A DNA stretch of 48,051 nt from a bacterium (GTDB lineage: Bacteria; Bacillota; Clostridia; Lachnospirales; Lachnospiraceae). The DNA lies in the NCBI GenBank assembly GCA_023664305.1, contig JAMPFT010000023.1:1-48051 (forward strand), in the 5' to 3' direction. Below are positions 32,898 to 40,847 of the stretch, in pieces. Made by a program: the position numbers and the translations under genes. Numbering within the stretch: the first letter of the stretch is position 1; every line of letters begins with the position of its first letter. The notes beneath the pieces were generated by a model. The model was not told the DNA's origin. It did no database searches and saw only the letters and a list, made by a program, of their open reading frames with translations.

Positions 32898-33578
32898 TTA
32901 ACCCTGCGATATGCGAAGCTTCCTGTTACGCTCCTCCGCAAGGGAGATAATCTCGTTGGAAAGCGTGATAATGCTTCCCGTATCGCTTCCCGAGACGGCT
33001 TCCTCAAGCTGCGTGATCGTGTTGACGATCTGTGTTTCGAGAGACCTGACTGCAGCAGTTGATTTTGTCGGGCTGGAATGCAGCAGATCATACGTTTTTT
33101 CCAAAGCCTTGTCCGCTTTTTTGTCCGACACCTTTCCGATCAGAATTTTTACTCTGGATGCGGCTGTTTTGAGATAAGTCACTTCCGATTCCCGGCGCGC
33201 GACCGCGTCCGCGGTATGCTCGTTTGCAATCAGATTCATGAAAAGGATCACGGCGTAGATTCCGGCAATGACGATCTGGACGGCCAGAGCGCCCTTTATG
33301 CTTTCACTGCGCAGAAAGATGAAAACCAGACCGACCACAAACTCCAGGGTAAAGTAGGCGGAGGAGACGGAAGAAATTGCAAATCCGAAAACCGCCGCGC
33401 TGCTGCTTTTCCGGGTGAGGAACGGGGTCGCGACAACCATCAGGTACGCAAAGTGAATGAAGCCGTAGGAAAGCCATACCGACGCGGGATGCTCCGTGCC
33501 GCCGAGAAGAAAGAACAACGTATTAAAAACGATCAGGAAAACCAGATCCATCAAGGTATACAATACAGTTTTTTTCAT
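32898..33578 (-). CDS. Four-helix membrane protein, last gene of the toxin operon
   Basis: A 226-residue protein with four hydrophobic helices in the first 125 residues (VLYTLMDLVFLIVFNTLFFLL; WLSYGFIHFAYLMVVATPF; and two more) and a soluble helical C-terminal 100 residues rich in Lys, Ser and Glu. I recognise no family. ATG 33578 is used because AGGAT precedes it; ATG 33611 sits 3 bases after the SPFH gene and inside a GCGCCG-CTT-CGGCGC hairpin. With the SPFH protein upstream it may be the membrane base of the system. Function unknown. Confidence 0.75.
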   Translation of the reverse strand: MKKTVLYTLMDLVFLIVFNTLFFLLGGTEHPASVWLSYGFIHFAYLMVVATPFLTRKSSSAAVFGFAISSVSSAYFTLEFVVGLVFIFLRSESIKGALAVQIVIAGIYAVILFMNLIANEHTADAVARRESEVTYLKTAASRVKILIGKVSDKKADKALEKTYDLLHSSPTKSTAAVRSLETQIVNTITQLEEAVSGSDTGSIITLSNEIISLAEERNRKLRISQG

Positions 33579-33614
33579 TATTATCCTCATTTCCGCGCCG
33601 CTTCGGCGCATCGC

Positions 33615-34775
33615 TTACATTCTGCTCAGAATTTCCTGCTTTTTCACATCATATTCCGACTGCTCGATCAAACCGGCGTCCAGCATCTGCTTCAGCTTGC
33701 TCAATACGGCGATGGGGTCCTCGGCTGCCGCGGAAGGGGCTGCGGGCTCCGCGCCTTTTTGCGTAAATCTGCCGGACGGGGCGGGAGCAGCCTGCTGTTG
33801 AGGCTGGAGGTTGTTCGCGTTCATCGGGGCGAACATCTGCTGCGCCATGGAACCGAAGATATTGGCGGCTCCGATGCCCATACCCACTCCGGCGCCTGCG
33901 GCCGCGACGCCGCCCGCTGCCTGGTTGTTTGCCAGATCGGAAAGGATGTTTGCCGCCTGCAGTCTTGCCCAGTCGTCCCCCAGCACGCCCATGGCGGCCT
34001 TGTCTGCCTGAGCGTTTCTGAGCTTGGCGATAGCGTCCATTCCGATTTCGTCGTATTTGCGGCGCAGCTCGTCGTCGTCGATGTCAATGGCGGAAACGAC
34101 AAATTTTATGCACTTAAGGCCGTAATTTTCAACGGTTTCCTGCATAAAGGGCTCGATGGTTTCCGAAAACTCGTCCAGTCTCGCGTCGATTCCCAGCAGC
34201 TCGGTATCGGATTCGTTCACCGCGCGGGCAATGACGGATTTGATTTTGCTCTGAAACTCATTGACAAAATATTTGGATAGATCCTCCTCGCGCTGGAACG
34301 GGATGTTGCTTCCCACCAGCTTTTCCAGGAACTTGACGGGATTGTCGATCTGCACCTTGTAGGAGCCCCTGGCCTTGAGCTTCGTGGCGATGCCGAGCAG
34401 CTTGTCGCGTACCTGAATCGGGGAATCCGTTCCCCACCTGATCTCGGTGCTGTGGGCTTTTCTCACAAAGTATACGACACAGTTGAAGGTGCTGATCCCG
34501 CCCGAAAAAGCGTTCCGCAGTCGGCTGATGAACGGATAGTTTTCGGTGGAGAGCTTGTAGGTGCCGTTTTCGAAGGTCTGTTCTACCGTTCCGCCCTTGA
34601 TGAAAATCGCTTCTTCGCCGGGCATTACGATGAGAGTGGAATTTGTGTTAAAGTCCTCCTCCGGCTGCCGCCATATGAGCAAATTCCCGGGGCCTGTGTT
34701 TTTGATGACGTCGGTCCAGTGCTTTTTACCTCCGGCAAACGCCGTTTCGTTTGGATTTTTTTGAAATAGAGCCAT
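33615..34775 (-). CDS. SPFH (band 7/YdjI-like) protein with C-terminal SHOCT domain
   Basis: A 386-residue YdjI-type SPFH protein. Residues about 25-250 hold the SPFH core (ESTLIVMPGEEAIFIKGG-like strand, then TFNCVVYFV, VQIDNPVKFLEKLVG and YGLKCIKFVVSAIDIDDDEL). A Gly/Ala/Gln-rich linker follows, and the last 33 residues form a SHOCT motif (DPIAVLSKLKQMLDAGLIEQSEYDVKKQEILSRM in part). SPFH proteins oligomerise into membrane-associated cages and often sit beside stress or envelope ATPases. It has a perfect AAGGAGGTG site and starts 11 bp after the immunity-like gene. No N-terminal membrane helix is seen, so association with the membrane would need the neighbouring gene product. Confidence 0.88.
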   Translation of the reverse strand: MALFQKNPNETAFAGGKKHWTDVIKNTGPGNLLIWRQPEEDFNTNSTLIVMPGEEAIFIKGGTVEQTFENGTYKLSTENYPFISRLRNAFSGGISTFNCVVYFVRKAHSTEIRWGTDSPIQVRDKLLGIATKLKARGSYKVQIDNPVKFLEKLVGSNIPFQREEDLSKYFVNEFQSKIKSVIARAVNESDTELLGIDARLDEFSETIEPFMQETVENYGLKCIKFVVSAIDIDDDELRRKYDEIGMDAIAKLRNAQADKAAMGVLGDDWARLQAANILSDLANNQAAGGVAAAGAGVGMGIGAANIFGSMAQQMFAPMNANNLQPQQQAAPAPSGRFTQKGAEPAAPSAAAEDPIAVLSKLKQMLDAGLIEQSEYDVKKQEILSRM

Positions 34776-34786
34776 ACTACACCTCC

Positions 34787-35035
34787 TTAATTAAGCTCTG
34801 TCAGCTTTGCTTTTTTCAGTATCTCAAAATTAGCTCGGGAAGGCAGGATAAATGTGTTGATTTCGCCGGTTTCCTTGTTGATCGATATGCCGGCGCCGCC
34901 GAATCTGGGCTGATCCTTCTTCCCCGCGTATACGACCCAGATATCCTCGGCTTCGTAGATTTTGGTTAATTCGAGCTGTCCTTTTTCGCGGTAATAGCCG
35001 CGTGCAATCTCTGTTGCCCGGTTAAAATCTATCAT
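34787..35035 (-). CDS. Imm35/YrhB-like small protein, candidate immunity protein
   Basis: An 82-residue acidic-basic mixed protein: helix FNRATEIARGYYREKGQ, strand LTKIYEAEDIWVVYAGKK, then GGAGISINKETGEINTFILP. This helix-plus-sheet order fits the YrhB/Imm35 family of immunity proteins found beside polymorphic toxins. It overlaps the toxin gene by ATGA (35032-35035) and has its own AAAGGAGTG site, the classical coupling that guarantees immunity with toxin. Pairing and overlap support the immunity role better than sequence alone. No signal peptide, so it should act in the cytosol. Confidence 0.7.
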   Translation of the reverse strand: MIDFNRATEIARGYYREKGQLELTKIYEAEDIWVVYAGKKDQPRFGGAGISINKETGEINTFILPSRANFEILKKAKLTELN

Positions 35036-36282
35036 TGTTTCACTCCTTTACAGCAATCCGTAATATAGGACGAGGGCTGCAGCTGATCCGTCCTGCAGAA
35101 AGTAATACTGTCGGCCTTTGCCTCGTCAAAGTACCAGCTGACGTCGCTGTCGCCGCTTTGCGGATCGATAAAATAGGTTTTTCCGTTTCTTTGCTCCGCG
35201 ATAAAAGTGTGGCCGCCGTCGCCGGTATCCCATTGCAGGCACACCTGCGCCCTTGCGCCGTCGCCCCAGCTGCTCATGGCATTTTGGATATCCTCCAACC
35301 CGTTGCCGGAAGCGCTCTTCACATCCGGATTTTCCCAGACGTCGTAGGGATGGTAGGATAAATAGTCGTCGTCCGCAAGACACGGCAGCGCCGTGACGTC
35401 ATAGCCGCGGGCGCGCAGCTCATAGGTGGGGACGCATCTCTGGCAGTTTATCTTCCACTCGTCCCCCAGGTCGTAATTGGGATTGGCGGCATCCAGGTTG
35501 TCCTGATAGGATAAATCCGAGGGGATATCCTTCCACTGACCGAGAGCATCCGCAGCGTTTAACGGCGGCAGCTCGAAATTCGGGAAGGCCTGCTGCTGCA
35601 AATCCCGCCATTTGGGATCCTGGGAATACTCCGCAAAATCCTGGGGACCGTAATTATGCGCGTTCATATAATCGGACAGCAGCTGCATTGCGTTTTCGTT
35701 TGCGTCGGAAACCACGCCCTGCGGGATATCCTCCGGAATGTCTAAGGGAACATCCTCCGGGAAATCCGCGCCGTCCCCGGGCATCATGTCCTCCGGGATG
35801 TCCTCGGGAATGTCTTCGGGGATATCCTCGGGGGAATCCGAAGCCTCCGGGGAATCAAGCTCCTGCGAGATATCCTCCAAAATATCCAGTCCGTTTTCGA
35901 ACACCGGATCCTGCAGAATATCCAGCGCGTTTTCAAAAATGGTGTCCTGCGCTGTATCCTCCGGGATATCCTCGGGAATGTCTTCCGGAAAATCCAGATC
36001 GTTATCGAAAGCCATATTCTGCGCTGCATCTTCCGGCATCTCCTCCGGAAAATCTTCGGGGATATCCTCCGGGAAATCCGAAGCGTTATCAAAAGCCGTA
36101 TCCTCCGGCACATCCGAATTACCGTCGGAAATCAGGTCTTTTGGCACATTCTCCAGAATCCCTTCCAGTACATCCGGGAGAACGTCGGATACCAGATTTT
36201 TGGAGAGATCGGAAAGTCCGGCGGGGACGTCGATCGAGACGTCGAGGATATCATCCACGCTGATATCCAGACCAATATCCAT
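35032..36282 (-). CDS. PED-repeat protein with C-terminal papain-fold (Tox-PL-like) toxin domain
   Basis: A 416-residue protein in three parts. Residues 1-54 are hydrophobic-acidic (Asp/Val/Leu pattern). Residues 55-190 form a stiff acidic stalk of about a dozen PED units (FPEDIPEDFPEE and similar). The C-terminal 150 residues match papain-fold polymorphic toxin domains: NCQRCVPTYELRARGYDVTA (candidate nucleophile C280 or C283), GGHTFIAEQRNGKTYFIDPQSGD (H358, D373). That Cys-His-Asp set is consistent with a deamidase or peptidase toxin. No signal peptide or LXG/WXG motif is seen. AAAGGAGG precedes ATG, 17 bp after the HerA-type ATPase gene. The toxin call rests on motif memory plus the overlapping immunity-like gene. 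Confidence 0.75.
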   Translation of the reverse strand: MDIGLDISVDDILDVSIDVPAGLSDLSKNLVSDVLPDVLEGILENVPKDLISDGNSDVPEDTAFDNASDFPEDIPEDFPEEMPEDAAQNMAFDNDLDFPEDIPEDIPEDTAQDTIFENALDILQDPVFENGLDILEDISQELDSPEASDSPEDIPEDIPEDIPEDMMPGDGADFPEDVPLDIPEDIPQGVVSDANENAMQLLSDYMNAHNYGPQDFAEYSQDPKWRDLQQQAFPNFELPPLNAADALGQWKDIPSDLSYQDNLDAANPNYDLGDEWKINCQRCVPTYELRARGYDVTALPCLADDDYLSYHPYDVWENPDVKSASGNGLEDIQNAMSSWGDGARAQVCLQWDTGDGGHTFIAEQRNGKTYFIDPQSGDSDVSWYFDEAKADSITFCRTDQLQPSSYITDCCKGVKQ

Positions 36283-36299
36283 TTCTGCGGCCTCCTTTC

Positions 36300-38978
36300 T
36301 TATTTTTTGAGAGAGTTTTCAATTTGAATCTCTTTCACCGGAATATTTGTCCCGTATCTGATTTTTCTCCACAGGTGAACCTTGACGCAGGAAAGCAGCT
36401 CAGGCGTAAATTCTTCGTCGTTTAACTCATATTGAATTAGTCTGCTGATCTGCGCGAACACCTTTTTTACGCTCTCAAAATCCTCGGTATCACGCTTGAA
36501 GTTTTTCACAAAAATGCGTCTTGCGATTTCCCTTGCCAGTATGCGGCGGGAATAATCGCAGGTGGAAGCGCAGCTTTTCACGCATTTGCACTGCGGATAG
36601 GGACGCAGCATTTCGGATTTGTCCCGCCAATAGGTTGACATACTTTTGATTCCTTCGTCGGACAGGGAAATGCTGATATTGTTTTCCAGCCGGTAGTCGG
36701 GAGTGATCACTTCCTCCGGCTCCTCCAGCTTGCTGAAAAAGAGGAAGGCTTCGCCGGGCTTGAGCCTGGCAAGGCGCTGAACCTGTGCGTTCGACATGTT
36801 TGTGCTGTCGCCTATGATCTGTTTATCCGTACTTTCCACAAGCCGGAAAATCATTTTCATGTCGGTCAGGGCGACAACGTCCGTCGATACCTTCCGGGGC
36901 GACTGATCCGCAATAATCAGCCCCACGCCGTAGGAACGGATTTCCGCAAGCATCCTCTTGACAAGGCTCTGCGCGATCGCGCTGGGGTTGGCGTCGCCCT
37001 GTCCGGCGTTTGTGCCTGCGTCGAGCAGGACGTGGGCTTCCTCCAGCAAAATAACGTTTTTCAGTCCGCCCTCCCCCACATAGTTCGAATTGACATAGGC
37101 GAGGACAGAAAGCAGCAGCAGCGAGATGATAAGCGCCTTCTGGTCGTTGTTCTCGATCGCGGCAAGCTCGATGACGGTGGGCTTCTGCAAAATATCCTCA
37201 ATGGGGATGGAGAAATAGTTGTCGAACAAATTGACGAGGCTGTTCAGCCGTACAACGCCGGCCCGTCCGATATTTTTTGCGTCGCCGGTATAACCGATCT
37301 CGTCAAAGGTGGCTTGGAAGCATTTGATAAAATCGGAAATATTAAATATTTTTCCCTTGTCGTCAACCGTGTAGGTGTCGAGCCATCTAAAGTCGGAATA
37401 GCAGTTGTTGACAGCCTCCTCAAATATCCTGTCGAGCGGACTGGACATGGAAACCGCGGCCGCAAACGCCGTCTTTAACGTGGATTTATAGGTTTCAAGC
37501 TTCACGTTTTTGGGCGGTACAAAGGGGTTGAAGACAAAGGGCGAGATGAAGTTTTTGCCGGGCGTGAAAACCTGCAGCTCCGGTATGCTTTGAATCAGCG
37601 CGCGGTATTCGTTTTTCGCCGGTTCGATGACCAGAAACGGTATCCTGTAATCTTTCCAGAGTCTGTCCAGAAGACTTACCGAAAAGGTGGTCTTGCCGGA
37701 GCCGGGCGTGCCGACGACAAGCATATGCTTCGCCAGATCCTTTAAAGGGAACCCGATGGTATCGCCTTTGGAGGAGGAGCGCAGCTTGCCGACGGTGATA
37801 TCTCCCGCGTTGATGATGTTCGGAATATAGGACTTTATTCCCCTGGAGGATTCGTTGATCTCCAAACCGGCGGAAATTCTGTCGCTGCCGACGGGAAGCC
37901 GCATAAATTCCGAGGCCTCTTCGCTGGTGATGACATAGGGCAGCCTGCGCAGATTGTCGGAAAACAGACCAGCGCTCCAGAGGCTGTAATTTCGGTCCTT
38001 CTCCAGAAGGAGCTCGTTTACGGCCCAGGGAAGGGGATAAAAATTGTTGTCCTTATTGACCTCTGCGCCGCTTAGCGCTATATTCTTAAGGTTGATCGTC
38101 CCTTCGTTTCCGGAGCTGAGCTGCCCGAATAATCTGCTCGTAATATTTGCCGCGGCGGCGCTGTCGCCGTAGACAAGCAGATTGAACGCAAATAACGCCG
38201 ACGATTTGTTGTCGGAATAGTATTTGTAAACCTCGGCGTGCTTTTTTGCCAGGGCAAAGCTGACGCTGCCGATATTCTGATCCGAGACGCCGTTGCTTAA
38301 GGTATCCAGCGCCTGGGCAATATTATCCACCTCGGCTGCCTCCGCATTGCTGTATGCGGTGGGGATGAGCTGCATTGAGACGGCGCAGTCGGGATAGTCG
38401 ATGAGCGTATTTGCAATCCTGCTCAAGTCGTTGCCGGTTACGGGAAAACGGTCGTAGGTATAGCAGAAGGGCAGCAGCTGGTTTTGAAGGTTCTCGGCGG
38501 ATTCTTCCTTGACCACCGCGCAGCAGGTCTCGCCGTTGACGCTGCGGATCTGCTGCAGCAGCGTGTCGTAGTCCGTGTCCTGAAACTCATACTTCTGGAG
38601 CGTGAGCGTAGATTCCGTAATCCTGATCACGGACGCAACGGCGGCAGCGGCGTCTTCCGCGGTGTTATCTATGGCGCGCACAATAAGAAACAGGCGTATA
38701 CCGGCATTGAACGGCTGATGGCTTACCGCCGTGGTCTTCCATAACAGCTCGACGGATATATCCTTCGGATACCCGCACGCAATGCTCTGGGATTTGTACA
38801 CCTGATAGATTTCGTCAAGCAGGGAGCGAAATTCGTTTTTATATTTTTCTACGACGAGGGCGGTATTGCCCGTATCGTCGATAATCGAAACGTGCGGAAC
38901 GGTGACGATTTCAATGCAGCCCAGCGCTACGGGCTCTCCGTTCGTTAAGCTTTCTGTTGATATCTTGTTGGGATTCAA
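36300..38978 (-). CDS. HerA/DUF87-type P-loop ATPase
   Basis: An 892-residue protein of the HerA/FtsK/VirB4-related class. The first 400 residues are a mixed domain specific to the family (with repeats of IDDTGNTALVVEKYK type). The ATPase lies at about 410-750: Walker A VVGTPGSGKTTFSV, Walker B NVILLEEAHVLLDAG, and the downstream IADQSPRKVSTDVVALTD with sensor residues. Near residue 785 is a Cys cluster CKCVKSCASTC, possibly metal-binding, then a helical tail. TTG 38978 is chosen since CGGAGG is seven bases upstream; the longer frame from 39113 runs back through a terminator. HerA-type motors move DNA or protein; here the linked toxin, SPFH and membrane genes hint at a membrane machine. Confidence 0.88.
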   Translation of the reverse strand: MNPNKISTESLTNGEPVALGCIEIVTVPHVSIIDDTGNTALVVEKYKNEFRSLLDEIYQVYKSQSIACGYPKDISVELLWKTTAVSHQPFNAGIRLFLIVRAIDNTAEDAAAAVASVIRITESTLTLQKYEFQDTDYDTLLQQIRSVNGETCCAVVKEESAENLQNQLLPFCYTYDRFPVTGNDLSRIANTLIDYPDCAVSMQLIPTAYSNAEAAEVDNIAQALDTLSNGVSDQNIGSVSFALAKKHAEVYKYYSDNKSSALFAFNLLVYGDSAAAANITSRLFGQLSSGNEGTINLKNIALSGAEVNKDNNFYPLPWAVNELLLEKDRNYSLWSAGLFSDNLRRLPYVITSEEASEFMRLPVGSDRISAGLEINESSRGIKSYIPNIINAGDITVGKLRSSSKGDTIGFPLKDLAKHMLVVGTPGSGKTTFSVSLLDRLWKDYRIPFLVIEPAKNEYRALIQSIPELQVFTPGKNFISPFVFNPFVPPKNVKLETYKSTLKTAFAAAVSMSSPLDRIFEEAVNNCYSDFRWLDTYTVDDKGKIFNISDFIKCFQATFDEIGYTGDAKNIGRAGVVRLNSLVNLFDNYFSIPIEDILQKPTVIELAAIENNDQKALIISLLLLSVLAYVNSNYVGEGGLKNVILLEEAHVLLDAGTNAGQGDANPSAIAQSLVKRMLAEIRSYGVGLIIADQSPRKVSTDVVALTDMKMIFRLVESTDKQIIGDSTNMSNAQVQRLARLKPGEAFLFFSKLEEPEEVITPDYRLENNISISLSDEGIKSMSTYWRDKSEMLRPYPQCKCVKSCASTCDYSRRILAREIARRIFVKNFKRDTEDFESVKKVFAQISRLIQYELNDEEFTPELLSCVKVHLWRKIRYGTNIPVKEIQIENSLKK

Positions 38979-39050
38979 GGGGCGACCTCCGGCCGGAAAA
39001 CGGTAAACTTCTTTTTTCAGGGTTGTCAGAAAAACGGATGTAAAACCGGG

Positions 39051-39108
39051 AAAAAATAATACCCGTGCAGCCAAAAACCCGCCACAAAATTTGGGGCCGC
39101 ACGGGTAT
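39051..39108 (-). terminator. Terminator between the two-helix membrane gene and the ATPase gene (minus)
   Basis: On the minus strand ATACCCGTGCGGCC pairs with GGCTGCACGGGTAT (14 bp, one mismatch) and is followed by TATTTTTT. Read-through is needed if the ATPase shares the upstream promoter; otherwise a promoter within 38979-39050 is required. Confidence 0.75.
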
Positions 39109-39116
39109 CGCAAAAA

Positions 39117-39785
39117 TTAAGACATTTTCTTGGTCTTGATCAGGGAGCGCATGCCGTTGATGGAGCGCTGAGCGTCGTCGATATTTCTCACGGCACAGGA
39201 GATGGAAGTACCTCCGGTCGTGGTGAGCTTGAAGTATTCATAGTCGAACTGGCTGCTCTTGCCGTTGCCTACGGAATACTGGGTTCCCTCGGTCTGGGTG
39301 GAAACCGAAACGATATCCTTGTAGAAATAAACGTCGGTGGATTCCTTCTGGCCGGTCTCGATGATGGAGAAGTCGTAGGTAAAGCAGTGTACTTCATTGC
39401 TGGAGAAGAAGAACATAACCGCCTGATACTTGCTGCTGCGGTACTTGCCGTCCTTACCCTGCTTGATCAGAGCATTCTGGTAAACATAGCCGTCAAAGGA
39501 AATCGGAGCGATTTCGCTGACCTCGTCCTCATCGACGCCGAGCTTTTTCAGCGCGCGGTCCTTCATGTTTGCGAGCTGCGCTACCACCGCATCGTCGATT
39601 TCCTGGTCGGTAGGCCTGCTCTTGATCTGCAGGACGATAAGAGCGACACCCGCCGCGATCAGGAGTAAGCCGAAAACGGCAGTGCCACCGCCTGCAAGGA
39701 GTAAAAACAGGCCGACAACGGCAACGATGGCCGCGGCTTTCCATTTCATGGGTTCAAAATACTTTTTGTTTTTTGCGTAATTCAT
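39117..39785 (-). CDS. Two-helix membrane protein of unknown family
   Basis: A 222-residue protein. Residues 14-52 contain two hydrophobic helices (WKAAAIVAVVGLFLLLAGG, then AVFGLLLIAAGVALIVLQI) joined by a short turn. The rest, about 60-222, is a soluble beta-rich domain (FDGYVYQNALIKQGKDGKY, FKLTTTGGTSISCAV) reminiscent of bacterial PH-like domains. Helices plus PH-like module would place it as a membrane adaptor. GAGAGGTGAG precedes ATG 39785; ATG 39812 is possible. Second gene of the minus operon, ahead of a terminator, so it may be made in greater amount than the ATPase and toxin. Confidence 0.75.
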   Translation of the reverse strand: MNYAKNKKYFEPMKWKAAAIVAVVGLFLLLAGGGTAVFGLLLIAAGVALIVLQIKSRPTDQEIDDAVVAQLANMKDRALKKLGVDEDEVSEIAPISFDGYVYQNALIKQGKDGKYRSSKYQAVMFFFSSNEVHCFTYDFSIIETGQKESTDVYFYKDIVSVSTQTEGTQYSVGNGKSSQFDYEYFKLTTTGGTSISCAVRNIDDAQRSINGMRSLIKTKKMS

Positions 39786-39858
39786 AATCTCACCTCTCAT
39801 AATCATTTTCATTTCATGTCTCTATCAAACACTGTATGTGGCTACAGTCCTGAGCAAA

Positions 39859-40446
39859 TTAAAAGTTCGGCGCAGGCACCCCTAAAATGTTGAACAGCAT
39901 CTCCCTGTCAAAGGCGGACACGCCCGCGCTTGCCGCCATCCGGACGCACTCGCGGTAATTGGGAGACGTATTCAGGTATTTCCTCTCAAAGAAGTCGTAC
40001 TTGATATAGGCGAGGAAATAATAATAGATGCCCTTCGGCTCGATCATGAGAGCCGCGTTAATGTACTCTACCGCCCTGTCGATGTCCGGTCTCGGCGCGA
40101 GAAACGCCTTTTTGCCCTTCAGGAGGCATACGGCGGCGTAAAAGTAGGTCTCGGAGTTGTCGAAATCGGCCTCGATCGCCCGCTCAAAGGCCGGAAGCGC
40201 CTTGTCGTACAGCTTCAGCTTGAGATAGCACATGGCAATCGAGCTCTGGACGTCGGCGTTGTCGGGGTCGTCCGCCAGCACCTTTTTGTAATTGTTTGCA
40301 TACTTGTTTACTTCCGGCGCGGGCATCGTATATACACTGTTGAAAGTGGATATCACGACGGGACGGTGGCAGGAAGGGCATTCCTTCATGTTCAGCGTCC
40401 ACGGTTCTCCGCAGCCGGGGCAGGTGATATTCTCCGTCTTGATCAT
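39859..40446 (-). CDS. Zinc-ribbon/TPR protein, first gene of the toxin operon
   Basis: A 195-residue soluble protein. The N-terminal zinc ribbon has C9, C12, C23 and C26 (CPGCGEPW, CPSCHRP). Three TPR-like helix pairs follow, about 50-165 (YKKVLADDPDNADVQSSIAM, YDKALPAFERAIEADFDNSE, then AVEYINAALMIEPKG). TPR arrays bind partner peptides, so it is a likely cytosolic scaffold or chaperone. AAGGAG precedes ATG. It stands 200 bp after a good minus-strand promoter with a leader rich in hairpins. Confidence 0.82.
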   Translation of the reverse strand: MIKTENITCPGCGEPWTLNMKECPSCHRPVVISTFNSVYTMPAPEVNKYANNYKKVLADDPDNADVQSSIAMCYLKLKLYDKALPAFERAIEADFDNSETYFYAAVCLLKGKKAFLAPRPDIDRAVEYINAALMIEPKGIYYYFLAYIKYDFFERKYLNTSPNYRECVRMAASAGVSAFDREMLFNILGVPAPNF

Positions 40447-40485
40447 CTTGATTCTCCTTGGCTGTATTCGTTTGCAAAGCTTTAT

Positions 40486-40517
40486 CTCCGTTTGGAAAAC
40501 GGAGAAACGTTTCCGTT
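40486..40517 (-). promoter_or_regulatory. Mutually exclusive leader hairpins
   Basis: AAACGGAG (40497-40504) can pair with CTCCGTTT (40486-40493), while its AACGGA core (40498-40503) can instead pair with TCCGTT (40512-40517). The two stems share bases and cannot form together. They lie in the leader 40-70 bases before the first start codon of the operon. Confidence 0.45.
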
Positions 40518-40632
40518 AGAGATTGGGGAAAATGCGATAATTGCTTCAACAAGGATGGCGAGTATTCGCTGTTCACAGCTATCTCGGTGTGTCATGTAAG
40601 ATTTCGTGAAGTGTAGTAATTGGTGAAGTCAA

Positions 40633-40645
40633 TTTCGTTACGAAA
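40633..40645. promoter_or_regulatory. Palindrome TTTCGT-T-ACGAAA, candidate operator
   Basis: A perfect 6-bp inverted repeat about 11 bp downstream of the -10 box on the minus strand, thus covering the early transcribed region. A repressor bound there would block the toxin operon. Confidence 0.5.
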
Positions 40646-40655
40646 CATTTGCTTT

Positions 40656-40684
40656 ATTGTACAAAACATTGTCGGATTTGTCAA
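40656..40684 (-). promoter_or_regulatory. Sigma-A promoter of the toxin operon
   Basis: On the minus strand TTGACA (40684-40679), 17-bp spacer, TACAAT (40661-40656): a near-consensus promoter, stronger than others in this window. It would start transcription about 200 bp before the TPR gene. Confidence 0.8.
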
Positions 40685-40847
40685 CATATCCGCGGAAAAA
40701 GTCGAAACGTAAAAAGAAATAATCTTATGAAAATCTTAATTCTTTTTTTGCCGGGCTGTGGCAGAATAAGGGCAGGACATTTTATGCGGCAGCGGCGTAT
40801 CCCGGCCGATTTCGGGAACCCGCAGGGCGCAGACCGTGGAGGGCGGC

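Larger units (their letters stand above)
40447..40847. other. 401-bp divergent control region of the toxin operon and the two-component operon
   Basis: No gene is visible. It holds a minus-strand promoter, a 13-bp palindrome at its start site, alternative leader hairpins and, nearer 40848, A/T-rich DNA that should contain the plus-strand promoter, which I cannot place with confidence. Confidence 0.65.

Noticed and set aside
35688-36310. Plus-strand frames rich in PGYP/SGISSGMSS repeats
   Set aside because: They are the reverse reading of the PED-repeat stalk; the minus-strand gene has the ribosome site, toxin motifs and overlap with its partner.
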